A stretch of DNA of 64,000 nt, taken from Sphingobacteriales bacterium. GTDB taxonomy: Bacteria; Bacteroidota; Bacteroidia; Chitinophagales; CAIOSU01. Under the pieces are notes generated by a model. The model was not told where the DNA came from and made no database searches. It was given only the letters and a program-made list of their open reading frames with translations. Positions within the stretch are counted from its first letter, which is position 1, and every line of letters begins with the position of its first letter. This document shows positions 27,117 to 35,504 of this stretch, one piece after another. The position numbers were made by a program, and so were the translations under genes. Where the stretch lies: NCBI GenBank assembly GCA_027486795.1, contig JAIXOI010000035.1, positions 124,001 to 188,000 of the forward strand, written 5' to 3'.

Positions 27117-27472
27117 ACGAATAGCAATGTATTAGAAATTTCGGCCAACGGCACGGTTATCCTGTTGGATGTATATGGCGTTACTTTATTAGCAAAACAA
27201 GATGGAGTAAGTATATTCGAGACAATTTTTGCTTTAAGTATAAAAGTATATCCTATTCCGGCTAAAGATATGGTGAATATTGTAGTTCCAAGCAACATAA
27301 AAGTAGAAGCTATTGAAGTATTTAATGGATTGGCTGTGTATTGATAGAAACAAATAAAATCGACAAATTGAGTACTTATAGTATAAATACAGAAGGTTAC
27401 GTTTCTGGCTATTACCTATTGAGGATAAAAATCGAAAGTGGTAGGATAACCAAGCGTTTCAGTATCTTGAAA
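27117..27472 (+). pseudogene. Type IX secretion sorting-domain remnant, frameshifted
   Basis: Plus-strand translation shows VLEISANGTVILLDVYG, then IKVYPIPAKDMVNIVVPSNI and KVEAIEVFNGLAV. It then hits a TGA at 27342-27344. Moving back one base, the frame continues ETNKIDKLSTYSINTEGYVS, GYYLLRIKIE and ends TKRFSILK. These are the beta-sandwich landmarks of the T9SS type A C-terminal sorting domain, normally a tag at the end of a surface protein. The passenger protein is missing and the domain is broken, so the gene is dead. It does show that relatives of the host use T9SS. Confidence 0.65.
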
Positions 27473-27687
27473 TAGAGAAGATAAAAGGGCGAAGTTTCAA
27501 GCCTTAGAGGGTACTCTTTTGGGTTCTTAGGGAGTTGATTTAGCAATCTATTGTCAGGGTTCAATTTTAGGTTCTATCTTATCATCAAATCCGTTGTTAA
27601 GTCTAAACTGATATGCAGCCACAAAGGCTAGAAATTACTTTTTAAGTGCGCATCGGGTACATGATAAACTGATACTCCCAGTGCCGG

Positions 27688-27704
27688 TACTTTTGCTACA
27701 TTTG
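27688..27704 (+). promoter_or_regulatory. Overlapping candidate -7 boxes for the sulfotransferase gene
   Basis: TACTTTTG at 27688-27695 and TACATTTG at 27697-27704 both match TAnnTTTG. They lie 19 and 28 bases before the ATG at 27723. No firm -33 TTG was found. Confidence 0.35.
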
Positions 27705-27722
27705 TAGTACATTTTGCATACT

Positions 27723-28577
27723 ATGAAGGGTAAAGTCGTTTTTATATTAGGATGCACGCCACGCAGCTCAACTACCGCTACCATGAAGGCATTGAGTGCG
27801 CATACCCAACTGCATGCCCCTTCTATGGCCGATTTGTTGCTGCCAAAAGCGCCAAAAATAGTACGAAGTGGTTTCGAATGGATAGCACCTATAGTGCAGC
27901 CATACTTTGATAGCCGTTGGAACCCTGCCATACATGCTACAGGTTTCAACAAACGAGAGGCTTTCGATATTGCAGTGATGCGCAAGTTTCAAGGCGAAGG
28001 AGTGATGGGCCACACCTACTATGGATTGCTTAATGGTAAAACAACTCCAACCTTTACTACACAGCACCTCGATTTTTTGGAGCAGATAGTAAAGCGCGCG
28101 CAAAGTGAAAACCCTAAACAAATACCGCTTTTAAAATACTTTGGGGGTATCTTTCATCTTGGTGAGCTCAAGGATCGGTTTCCGGATGCTAAATTCATTT
28201 TCTTGCAGCGAAACCCCGAAAAGGCATTCACCTCATACGTTACATTGTTAGGCAATGCCTTAAAAAACGAAAAACTACCCGAGACATACTGGGCAGGGGT
28301 TTACCAGATGGTTGTATCTGCCTATGCTTTAGCACAACAGGTGCAATCTTATACGGATATCTTATCACTTAAGAGCGAAGAAGTATCTGCGGATATGGAA
28401 AAGCATGTAAGGCTAATGCTTGATTATATCGGGTTGCCCTTTGAAGGCCAACAAGCGCTTCAAGAAGCGTTACAACAGCTAAAATTGAAATGGCAGGAAA
28501 GGAGCGAAAAAGGTATGGGATATACCTATACCGATAAAATAGCGAAAGCGTTATTTAAAGCAGAAGACTTTCAATAG
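27723..28577 (+). CDS. PAPS-dependent sulfotransferase family protein
   Basis: 284 residues from the ATG at 27723. The N-terminal PAPS 5'-phosphosulfate loop is ILGCTPRSSTTATMKALSA, close to the family's RSGT/S-type loop. The 3'-phosphate motif is at KFIFLQRNPEKAFTSYVT (RxP-x-(7)-S pattern). It moves sulfate from PAPS to an unknown acceptor: a sugar, a lipid or a tyrosine. No signal peptide, so it is cytoplasmic. It converges on the fabH-like gene with stops touching. The cysC, cysD and cysN genes next door make its PAPS, which strongly supports the call. Confidence 0.82.
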   Translation: MKGKVVFILGCTPRSSTTATMKALSAHTQLHAPSMADLLLPKAPKIVRSGFEWIAPIVQPYFDSRWNPAIHATGFNKREAFDIAVMRKFQGEGVMGHTYYGLLNGKTTPTFTTQHLDFLEQIVKRAQSENPKQIPLLKYFGGIFHLGELKDRFPDAKFIFLQRNPEKAFTSYVTLLGNALKNEKLPETYWAGVYQMVVSAYALAQQVQSYTDILSLKSEEVSADMEKHVRLMLDYIGLPFEGQQALQEALQQLKLKWQERSEKGMGYTYTDKIAKALFKAEDFQ

Positions 28578-29570
28578 CTAAACTAGTAACACATTACCAT
28601 TAATGGTAAGCAAAACACCACCCGACTTACCACCCATGCCAAATGCCCCGAGCAAGAAATGTTTGGTGCCCTTTGGCGCTAAACTGTTTTGCAATACATC
28701 ATACAGGCCCAAGAACACACTAACAGCTGCCGTGTTGCCAATGGTTTGTATGCCTTTTACATAAAACTGCGAATCGGGAATGTTATTTGTCTCCTGCATT
28801 TTTCTCAAAATGCGCAGGTTAGCTTGGTGAGGAATAAAAAAAGTGTTCTCCTCTAGTGCTTCCATTTCTGCAGCATCCAATATGGTTCTATATACCTTGG
28901 CATCGGTGGCAAAACGATAAATCTCTCTGCCATCCATTTGTAAATAAGGCTTTTCGCCTTTAAACGGATTACCAACACGTAAGCCACTGGTAGCTTTTAA
29001 TGTTCTCACTAAAGGGCGTTTAATGGAAAATCCCGTTTTTTCGTCTCCAAAATCCACTTTTAACAACGCTACAGCTATACCATCGCTAAACAGCTGACCG
29101 GTTGCCGCATCGCCCGAAAGCATTACGTTAGGGGTTTCAGAAACTACTGCCAAATAATAAGGTTGTTCAGGTGTGCAGTAGTGTATGGCATACATATACG
29201 CCGATGCTAACACCTCGATACCTGCCACACAGCCGAACCCTGCCGCTGTAGTTATTTTATCGGTAAACTCTTTGTAATAGCCGGCAATGCCCATTTCAAT
29301 ACCTGGTACCAAATTGTGGTCGGGTTGCGTGCTAGTACTCCAGCCAACTACCTGAGCCATATCTACTTGGCTGGCTGCCAAAATGCGGACAATCATATCA
29401 GCTGCAATGGCTGACAAATCGGTTGTGAGCGGAAACTTATAAAGGGCGGTAATGCCCGTGGCTTTAATTACTTGAGCCTCTGTAGTGTCAAATTGCTTTG
29501 CAACATCAGCTAAGCTAATTACCTGCTCTCCTACCCTTGCCGATAGCGCTACTAACGAAACACCAACCAT
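28578..29570 (-). CDS. 3-oxoacyl-ACP synthase III-like protein (KAS III)
   Basis: 330 residues of the thiolase fold. The Cys-His-Asn triad is intact: Cys in AAGFGCVAGIEVLASA, His in FIPHQANLRIL and Asn in TIGNTAAVSV. KAS III enzymes condense an acyl-CoA with malonyl-ACP; many relatives make secondary lipids or polyketides instead. It follows cysN by 104 bp on the same strand and converges on the sulfotransferase gene. That placement suggests a role in making a sulfated lipid, but this is inference. Typical FabH starts (MxxAyI..) differ somewhat here, so primary fatty-acid initiation is not assured. Confidence 0.82.
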   Translation of the reverse strand: MVGVSLVALSARVGEQVISLADVAKQFDTTEAQVIKATGITALYKFPLTTDLSAIAADMIVRILAASQVDMAQVVGWSTSTQPDHNLVPGIEMGIAGYYKEFTDKITTAAGFGCVAGIEVLASAYMYAIHYCTPEQPYYLAVVSETPNVMLSGDAATGQLFSDGIAVALLKVDFGDEKTGFSIKRPLVRTLKATSGLRVGNPFKGEKPYLQMDGREIYRFATDAKVYRTILDAAEMEALEENTFFIPHQANLRILRKMQETNNIPDSQFYVKGIQTIGNTAAVSVFLGLYDVLQNSLAPKGTKHFLLGAFGMGGKSGGVLLTINGNVLLV

Positions 29571-29674
29571 TAAGCCTCATTTATTTGTTGCAGCAAAGTA
29601 AGCTATAAATTGGGCGGCAGTCAATTATTTATAAGTTGCAACCCAAACTTTAAGCAAACAACATTTTACAGTAA

Positions 29675-30952
29675 TTAAATAATCATAGCCGCTCCAACGG
29701 TTACATTAGTAGCTTCATCTATAATGATGAGGCTACCTGTATTTCGGTTGCGTCGGTACGAATCATAAAACAACGGCGTAGTTGTGCGGATGCTTATACG
29801 CGCAATGTCATTTAGGCCAATGCTAGAATCTTCTTCGTTGCGATGCAGGGTGTTAATATTGAGCTTATATTTTACTTCTTTAATCACGCATCTTGCATTG
29901 CGGGTAGTGTGTTTTATGGCATATTTACCACCAAGTTGCAATGGCTTGTCAGTCAACCAACATACCATTACTTCTAAATCTTGACCGCTAGTAGGTAAGT
30001 TATTTTCGCGTACAATCATATCGCCACGGCTAATATCTATCTCATCCTCTAGCGTAATAGTAACAGACATTGGCGCAAAAGCTTCATTTAAGCTACCATC
30101 GTAAGTATCAATACTCTTAATGCGGGTAGTAAAACCAGACGGCAAAGCCATTACTTTATCTCCCTTTTTAAATACGCCACCAGCTATACGACCTGCATAA
30201 CCACGATAGTCGTGGTATTCGCTTGACTGCGGACGGATAACATACTGCACCGGGAAACGACAATCGATATGATTAGAGTCGCTGGCAATGTGCACAGTTT
30301 CTAGTAGATACAATAAAGTAGGGCCCTCGTACCAAGGGGTCTTGGTTGAGCGATCGACCACGTTATCGCCCATCAAAGCACTAATAGGTATAAAACGAAC
30401 ATCCTTTACATCAAGTTTAGAGGCAAATTTGCGGAAGTCATTCTCAATGTCTTCAAATACCTTCTTGTCGAAGTTTACCAAATCCATTTTGTTTACACAA
30501 ATTACTACATGCGGTATTTGCAGTAATGAAGCAATAATGGCATGGCGACGGGTTTGCTCCGCTACGCCGTGGCGGGCATCTACCAATATTAAAGCCAAAT
30601 TAGCACTCGATGCACCAGTAACCATATTTCGGGTGTACTGTATGTGCCCAGGAGTATCAGCAATTATAAACTTACGGCGAGGTGTTGAGAAGTAGCGGTA
30701 TGCCACGTCAATAGTAATACCTTGTTCACGCTCGGCACGCAAACCATCGGTAAGTAAAGCAAGGTTTACATACTCCTCACCTTTCTGCTCGCTGGTTTTA
30801 CGGATGGCTTCGTATTGGTCTTCGTAAATAGATTTGCTATCGTACAGCAAGCGGCCAATAAGGGTGCTTTTACCATCATCAACGCTGCCAGCCGTGGTAA
30901 AGCGCATCAACTCCATATTTAGGTACTCGGCACTATCGAATGTATCTTCCAT
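29675..30952 (-). CDS. cysN: Sulfate adenylyltransferase subunit 1 CysN
   Basis: GTPase subunit of ATP sulfurylase, 425 residues, without the C-terminal CysC fusion found in some bacteria. It couples GTP hydrolysis to APS synthesis by CysD. Seen: P-loop GSVDDGKSTLIGRLLYD, switch II motif ADTPGHIQYTRNM, NKMD (VICVNKMDLV) and the EF-Tu-like beta-barrel domains 2 and 3. The ATG at 30952 is standard. A 148-bp gap with an imperfect inverted repeat separates it from cysD upstream; the separate cysC lies above that. Confidence 0.94.
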   Translation of the reverse strand: MEDTFDSAEYLNMELMRFTTAGSVDDGKSTLIGRLLYDSKSIYEDQYEAIRKTSEQKGEEYVNLALLTDGLRAEREQGITIDVAYRYFSTPRRKFIIADTPGHIQYTRNMVTGASSANLALILVDARHGVAEQTRRHAIIASLLQIPHVVICVNKMDLVNFDKKVFEDIENDFRKFASKLDVKDVRFIPISALMGDNVVDRSTKTPWYEGPTLLYLLETVHIASDSNHIDCRFPVQYVIRPQSSEYHDYRGYAGRIAGGVFKKGDKVMALPSGFTTRIKSIDTYDGSLNEAFAPMSVTITLEDEIDISRGDMIVRENNLPTSGQDLEVMVCWLTDKPLQLGGKYAIKHTTRNARCVIKEVKYKLNINTLHRNEEDSSIGLNDIARISIRTTTPLFYDSYRRNRNTGSLIIIDEATNVTVGAAMII

Positions 30953-31005
30953 TATCGATGATTCTATATTAATTGCGCTGGTAGCGCAGATTATATTGCT
31001 TAATT

Positions 31006-31089
31006 AATTTGAAAATTTGAAGATGTGCTAATTTGGAAATTAAATTAAATAAAAGCCTATTATTTTGAAATTTCCAAAATTGCCTCATT
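31006..31089. repeat. Imperfect inverted repeat between cysD and cysN
   Basis: The left side, AATTTGAAAATTTGAAGATG and on to TTTGGAAATT, is roughly complementary to TTTTGAAATTTCC followed by CACAAATTATTTT. It lies in the gap between two operon genes and could fold in the mRNA. Confidence 0.4.
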
Positions 31090-31100
31090 CACAAATTATT

Positions 31101-32003
31101 TTAAAAGTATCCAGCCTTTTTGCGGTCTTCCATAGCAGTCTCACTTCGCTTGTCATCTGAACGACCTCCACGCTCTGTAACACGGCTAGATGCTACTTCT
31201 TGGATAATTTCTTCCAAAGTTCCAGCCTCTGACAAAGTCGCACCAGTGCAAGTGGCATCTCCAATAGTACGGAAACGCACTATTTTATCAACTAATACCT
31301 CACTATCCTTGCGTTCCATAAATTCCGTTTCGGCGTACCATACATCGTCGCGTAAAAATACGCTGCGCTTATGAGAGAAATACAGATTTGGCAATTTGAT
31401 TCCTTCCATGTGAATGTATTGCCAAACATCCAATTCAGTCCAATTGCTTATTGGGAATACCCTGAAGTGCTCACCAAAGCCTTTGCGGGCATTAAAAATG
31501 TTCCATAGCTCTGGGCGTTGGTTTTTTGGGTCCCATTGGCCAAACTCATCGCGGTGAGAGAAGAAACGTTCTTTGGCACGAGCCTTTTCTTCATCTCTGC
31601 GAGCACCGCCCATAGCTGCATCAATCTTATTGGCTTCTATTGTTTCTAGCAAGGTCAAGGTTTGCAAACCGTTGCGACTTGCATTAATGCCTTTCTCTTC
31701 AGTCGATCTGCCGGCATTAATGGCATCTTGCACTGAGCCTACTATTAACCTAGCGCCAATCTCTTCAACCAACTCATCACGAAAAGTAATGGTTTCTTCA
31801 AAGTTATGACCAGTATCAATGTGTACTAATGGGAATGGAATTTTGGCAGGGAAAAAAGCTTTGCGGGCCAGGTGAGTCAACAAAATTGAGTCTTTGCCTC
31901 CTGAAAAAAGAATTGCCGGGTTTTGGAACTCAGCAGCAACCTCACGGATAACGTATATCGATTCCGCTTCTAGTTCTTTCAGGTGATTCAAATTATAATC
32001 CAT
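31101..32003 (-). CDS. cysD: Sulfate adenylyltransferase subunit 2 CysD
   Basis: Adenylyl-transferring subunit, 300 residues, that makes APS from ATP and sulfate with CysN. The PP-loop SGGKDSILLTHLA is near residue 35, followed by FPLVHIDTGHNFEETI and the conserved MGGARRDEEKARAKERFFS. The tail RGGRSDDKRSETAMEDRKKAGYF is the family C-terminus. Its start follows the cysC stop by one base, so it is the second gene of a cysC-cysD-cysN unit. Confidence 0.95.
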   Translation of the reverse strand: MDYNLNHLKELEAESIYVIREVAAEFQNPAILFSGGKDSILLTHLARKAFFPAKIPFPLVHIDTGHNFEETITFRDELVEEIGARLIVGSVQDAINAGRSTEEKGINASRNGLQTLTLLETIEANKIDAAMGGARRDEEKARAKERFFSHRDEFGQWDPKNQRPELWNIFNARKGFGEHFRVFPISNWTELDVWQYIHMEGIKLPNLYFSHKRSVFLRDDVWYAETEFMERKDSEVLVDKIVRFRTIGDATCTGATLSEAGTLEEIIQEVASSRVTERGGRSDDKRSETAMEDRKKAGYF

Positions 32004-32004
32004 A

Positions 32005-32616
32005 TCAGTTCTTTGCTTCTATTTTAGGTAATAACAATGCAACCACCGCCTGAACACTTTCGGCAATGGTCATCCTGTCTGTAGCTATTTCTAGGTTGGC
32101 ATTGGTAGGTGCCTCAAAAGGTGCGTCTAACCCAGTAAAATTCTTGATTTGGCCAGCCCGGGCCTTTTTGTACAATCCTTTTACATCGCGGTCTTCGCAA
32201 ACGGCAAAAGGAGCATTTACATATATTTCAATAAAGTCTTCGGTGCCAATAATGTCGCGGGCCAAAATGCGAATATCCTCAGTTGGGCTCACAAAACAGT
32301 TAAGGGTAATAATGCCTGTATTGATGTATAACTTGGTAACTTCCGCTATACGGCGAATATTTTCCAATCTATCTTGTTCGCTAAATCCAAGGTTGTTATT
32401 AATGCCGCTACGAATATTGTCGCCATCTAATACTTGGGTAAGGTAACCACGGTTGTGCAACTCGCGCTCAACGCCTTTGGCTATGGTTGTTTTGCCGGAG
32501 CCCGAAAGCCCAGTAAACCATACGCAAAAAGCATGCTGCTTAAGCAATTGCTCTTTATCGGCGCGGTTCAACAACTGGTCGAAAGTGGTGTGAATATTTT
32601 CGGGCACTTGGCTCAT
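32005..32616 (-). CDS. cysC: Adenylylsulfate kinase CysC
   Basis: 203 residues. Phosphorylates APS to PAPS. Walker A is GLSGSGKTTIA, followed by QVLDGDNIRSGINNNLGFS, and the phosphoserine-type lid motif is NCFVSPTED. The C-terminal RDVKGLYKKARAGQIKNFTG and DAPFEAP are standard. First gene of the cluster. A consensus promoter ends only seven bases before its ATG. No CysH, CysI or CysQ gene is adjacent. Confidence 0.95.
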   Translation of the reverse strand: MSQVPENIHTTFDQLLNRADKEQLLKQHAFCVWFTGLSGSGKTTIAKGVERELHNRGYLTQVLDGDNIRSGINNNLGFSEQDRLENIRRIAEVTKLYINTGIITLNCFVSPTEDIRILARDIIGTEDFIEIYVNAPFAVCEDRDVKGLYKKARAGQIKNFTGLDAPFEAPTNANLEIATDRMTIAESVQAVVALLLPKIEAKN

Positions 32617-32623
32617 CGAGAGG

Positions 32624-32654
32624 CAAAGTTATACTTTTCACTACTACTCGACAA
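32624..32654 (-). promoter_or_regulatory. Promoter of the cysCDN cluster
   Basis: On the minus strand TTTG is followed after 20 bp by TAACTTTG: the TTG at 32654-32652, the -7 box at 32631-32624. This is a full match to the Bacteroidota consensus TTG-N20-TAnnTTTG. The box ends seven bases before the cysC ATG, so the transcript should begin at or next to the start codon. Confidence 0.65.
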
Positions 32655-32700
32655 ACTTGGTAGGGTTTTAGTTACAAACAGCTAACTATTTGAAATGGTA

Positions 32701-34095
32701 TTAACCGTTTCCGTTCGTTAATTCTTTGATGTCGCTCATTATTTTGGTTGCCAATGTTCGCGCAGTAGTTTCATTGGCACTCTCTGCATAAATACGAATA
32801 ATAGGCTCTGTATTCGATTTGCGGAGGTGAACCCAATTATCGTCAAATTCAATTTTAACCCCATCTACAGTGTTCACCGGCTGCTTTTTATACTTCTTGT
32901 GGATATATTTCAATACCTCATCCACATTAATTTCCGGCGACAACTGAATCTTATTTTTGCTCATATAGTAGTTGGGATACTGTGAGCGCAATACCGAAAC
33001 TGACTTGCCGAATTTAGCCAAATGCGTAAGAAACAATGCAATACCCACCAACGCATCACGGCCATAGTGCAACTCGGGTACAATAATACCTCCGTTGCCT
33101 TCGCCACCTATTACGGCATTCACCTCTTTCATTTTGGCCACAACGTTAACCTCACCAACGGCAGTTCCAAAATGTTCTCCCCCGCGTTTAATGGTTACAT
33201 CTTTCAATGCTTTGGTCGAGGAGAGATTGCTTACGGTATTGCCAGGTTTGTTTTGTAGCACATAATCGGCAATAGCTACTAAAGTATATTCTTCGCCAAA
33301 ACAATTGCCATCATCGTTTACAAACACCAAACGGTCTACATCGGGGTCAACGGCAATGCCTATATCAGCATTGGTTTTCTTTACCTCGCTTATCAAAGCA
33401 ATCAAGTTCTCCGGAAGCGGTTCAGGGTTGTGTGAAAACAAACCATCTGGTTCACAAGAAATTTCAACTATGTTTTCAACACCAAGTGCACGCAATAGCA
33501 TAGGTACAGCAATACCCCCAGTACTATTTACCGCATCAACTACCACTTTAAATCCTTTTGATCTAATGGCAGTTACATCAACCAATGGCAATGCTAATAT
33601 TTGCTGTATGTGCCATGCAATGTAGTCATCCTTGGTACTGTAGATACCCAGTTTGCCTACTTCGGCAAAATTGAAATCCCCTTTCTCAGCCAGCTTAAGC
33701 ACTAGCTCCCCATCTGCTTCAGAAATAAATTCCCCCTGCTCATTCAACAACTTTAGGGCATTCCATTGCTTAGGGTTGTGGCTAGCTGTAAGTATTATGC
33801 CGCCATCGGCGCCCTCATTTACAACTGCCATTTCAACAGTGGGGGTGGTAGATAGGCCAAGGTCGATAACATCAATGCCCAGCGACAATAAAGTGCCTGT
33901 TACAATTTGCTGAACCATAGGACCAGAAACCCTTCCATCGCGACCAATGACCACCTTATAATGGTCGGCTTTCTTCTTTTGAAGCCAAGCGCCATAAGCG
34001 GTTGTATATTTTACAATGTCGTGTGGTGTTAAGTTATCGCCTGGTTTACCCCCAATAGTACCCCTAATGCCCGATATAGATTTGATTAAAGTCAA
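32701..34095 (-). CDS. glmM: Phosphoglucosamine/phosphomannose mutase family protein (TTG start)
   Basis: 464 residues of the phosphohexomutase superfamily. The start is the TTG at 34095, read as MTLIKSISGIRGTIGG, which is the invariant opening of Bacteroidota GlmM-like enzymes. In-frame codons further upstream run into the divergent methyltransferase gene. The phosphoserine loop is TASHNPKQWNALK, the metal loop is DPDVDRLVFV, the sugar loop is GGEGNGGIIVPE, and the phosphate loop is RKSNTEPIIRIYAES. It makes glucosamine-1-phosphate for cell-wall synthesis if GlmM, or mannose-1-phosphate if a phosphomannomutase; the GEGNGG form slightly favours GlmM. Confidence 0.85.
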   Translation of the reverse strand: MTLIKSISGIRGTIGGKPGDNLTPHDIVKYTTAYGAWLQKKKADHYKVVIGRDGRVSGPMVQQIVTGTLLSLGIDVIDLGLSTTPTVEMAVVNEGADGGIILTASHNPKQWNALKLLNEQGEFISEADGELVLKLAEKGDFNFAEVGKLGIYSTKDDYIAWHIQQILALPLVDVTAIRSKGFKVVVDAVNSTGGIAVPMLLRALGVENIVEISCEPDGLFSHNPEPLPENLIALISEVKKTNADIGIAVDPDVDRLVFVNDDGNCFGEEYTLVAIADYVLQNKPGNTVSNLSSTKALKDVTIKRGGEHFGTAVGEVNVVAKMKEVNAVIGGEGNGGIIVPELHYGRDALVGIALFLTHLAKFGKSVSVLRSQYPNYYMSKNKIQLSPEINVDEVLKYIHKKYKKQPVNTVDGVKIEFDDNWVHLRKSNTEPIIRIYAESANETTARTLATKIMSDIKELTNGNG

Positions 34096-34150
34096 TTTTT
34101 CCCAGTATTTTAGTGCACGAAAATAGTATATTATTTCAATAAAACAGCAG

Positions 34151-34915
34151 ATGACATTGGAGCCCGAGGCGATTAAAAAGATAAGTGACTGGTACAAAGT
34201 TTGGTTTGATTCGCCTTACTATCACTTGTTATACCAAAACAGAGATGAAAAAGAGGCAGAAGCATTTATAAGCAATTTGTTAGGCTATTTAAACCCCAAA
34301 AGTGGCAGTATTATTATGGATTTGGCCTGCGGAGCTGGCAGACACTCTATGTTTTTAGCTAGTAAAGGGTTTGATGTAACTGGCGTTGATTTATCGATAA
34401 AAAGTATTAGAAAGGCAAAGGTTGCCGAAGCAGAAAACCTTCACTTTTACCAACACGATATTCGCAACTACTTTCGGATAAACTACTATGATTGCATTTT
34501 CAACTTCTTTACCAGCTTTGGTTACTTTGAACATGAAAGTGACAATATTAAAACCCTGCGCGCTGCCAATTGGGGGTTAAAAGATGGTGGGATACTAGTT
34601 ATCGACTTCTTTAATATTCATACTGTTTTGCAAAAACTGGTGCCGCAAGAAACTAAACAAATTGACGGTGTAACGTTCAATATTCAGCGCTCCGTTTTTA
34701 ATGATAGGATAGTAAAGGAAATTGAAATTATGGATGGTAGTAATGTGGGTACATTTACAGAAACTGTGCAAGCGCTGGCATTAGAAGATTTTCAAGGCTA
34801 CTTTGCTAAAACAGGCTTTGTGCTGGAGCAAACCTTTGGCGACTACCAACTAAACCCTTACCAACCCGAAATTTCGGACCGATTGATACTAGTAGCCCGC
34901 AAACATGCTGGATAA
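34151..34915 (+). CDS. Class I SAM-dependent methyltransferase
   Basis: 254 residues. Rossmann motif I is IMDLACGAGRHSMFLASKG, followed by VTGVDLSIKSIRKAK and the acidic motif II region YYDCIFNFFTSFGYFE. Substrate not recognisable; the fold matches the Methyltransf_25 group. It starts 55 bp from the glmM start in the opposite direction and overlaps the PAP2 gene by 11 bp, so it is the first gene of a two-gene transcript. Confidence 0.85.
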   Translation: MTLEPEAIKKISDWYKVWFDSPYYHLLYQNRDEKEAEAFISNLLGYLNPKSGSIIMDLACGAGRHSMFLASKGFDVTGVDLSIKSIRKAKVAEAENLHFYQHDIRNYFRINYYDCIFNFFTSFGYFEHESDNIKTLRAANWGLKDGGILVIDFFNIHTVLQKLVPQETKQIDGVTFNIQRSVFNDRIVKEIEIMDGSNVGTFTETVQALALEDFQGYFAKTGFVLEQTFGDYQLNPYQPEISDRLILVARKHAG

Positions 34916-35471
34916 ACTATTGAAAATTGACAATGAATGGTTTATAGCCATTAACAATGGCATGGCCAATGATTGGTTTGATGTATTAATGCCCGTGCTC
35001 AGAAACCAATATACATGGGTACCACTCTATGTTCTCACTGCTTTTTGGTTGCTTTATAAGTACAAACTTCAAGGTTTTTGGTTTGTCGCTTTTACGCTAG
35101 TAACTTTCGTGCTGAGCGACCAAATTAGCGCATCGCTCATAAAACCTTTTATTGAACGCCTGCGCCCCTGTCGCGAACCAATGCTGGCAGAACAAGTACG
35201 GCTATTGGTGCATTGTGGCAGTGGGTTTAGTTTTCCGAGCACGCATGCTACCAATCACTTTGGGTTCGCCATTGTAATTGGCGCTAGCTTATATAGGGAT
35301 AACAAATGGCCCATGTATGCGCTCCTGGCAATTGCAACATTGGTTTCGTTTGCCCAAGTATATGTTGGGGTGCACTACCCTATCGATGTGTTTGCTGGTG
35401 CACTTTTAGGCTCTATAATAGCCGTATTCGTTTTTTTATTAGGGTGTAAAATAAAAAAGCAGACCCAATAA
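34905..35471 (+). CDS. PAP2 family membrane phosphatase
   Basis: 188 residues, five or six helices. Phosphatase motifs: C1 KPFIERLRP, C2 PSTHATN (FSFPSTHA, catalytic His), C3 VYVGVHYPIDVFAG (His and Asp present). In C3 the usual Arg of SRxxxxxH is replaced by Gln (FAQVYVGVH). Members dephosphorylate lipid or polyprenyl phosphates at the membrane. Such a replacement occurs in related Bacteroidota enzymes, so activity should not be ruled out. Overlaps the methyltransferase gene. Confidence 0.85.
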   Translation: MLDKLLKIDNEWFIAINNGMANDWFDVLMPVLRNQYTWVPLYVLTAFWLLYKYKLQGFWFVAFTLVTFVLSDQISASLIKPFIERLRPCREPMLAEQVRLLVHCGSGFSFPSTHATNHFGFAIVIGASLYRDNKWPMYALLAIATLVSFAQVYVGVHYPIDVFAGALLGSIIAVFVFLLGCKIKKQTQ

Positions 35472-35485
35472 TGAGCCTGCTTTTT
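35454..35485. terminator. Bidirectional terminator between convergent genes
   Basis: AAAAAGCAG at 35454-35462 pairs with CTGCTTTTT at 35477-35485 around a 14-base loop. There is a T-run on either strand, so it serves PAP2 on the plus strand and the DUF3857 genes on the minus. The arm begins inside the PAP2 reading frame and the stop codon lies in the loop. Confidence 0.7.
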
Positions 35486-35504
35486 AAGTCTATCTTATTT
35501 TTGA

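Noticed and set aside
27039-27344. 101-residue plus-strand frame as a normal gene
   Set aside because: It contains part of a sorting domain and stops in the middle of it; the rest continues in another frame, so it is a remnant.
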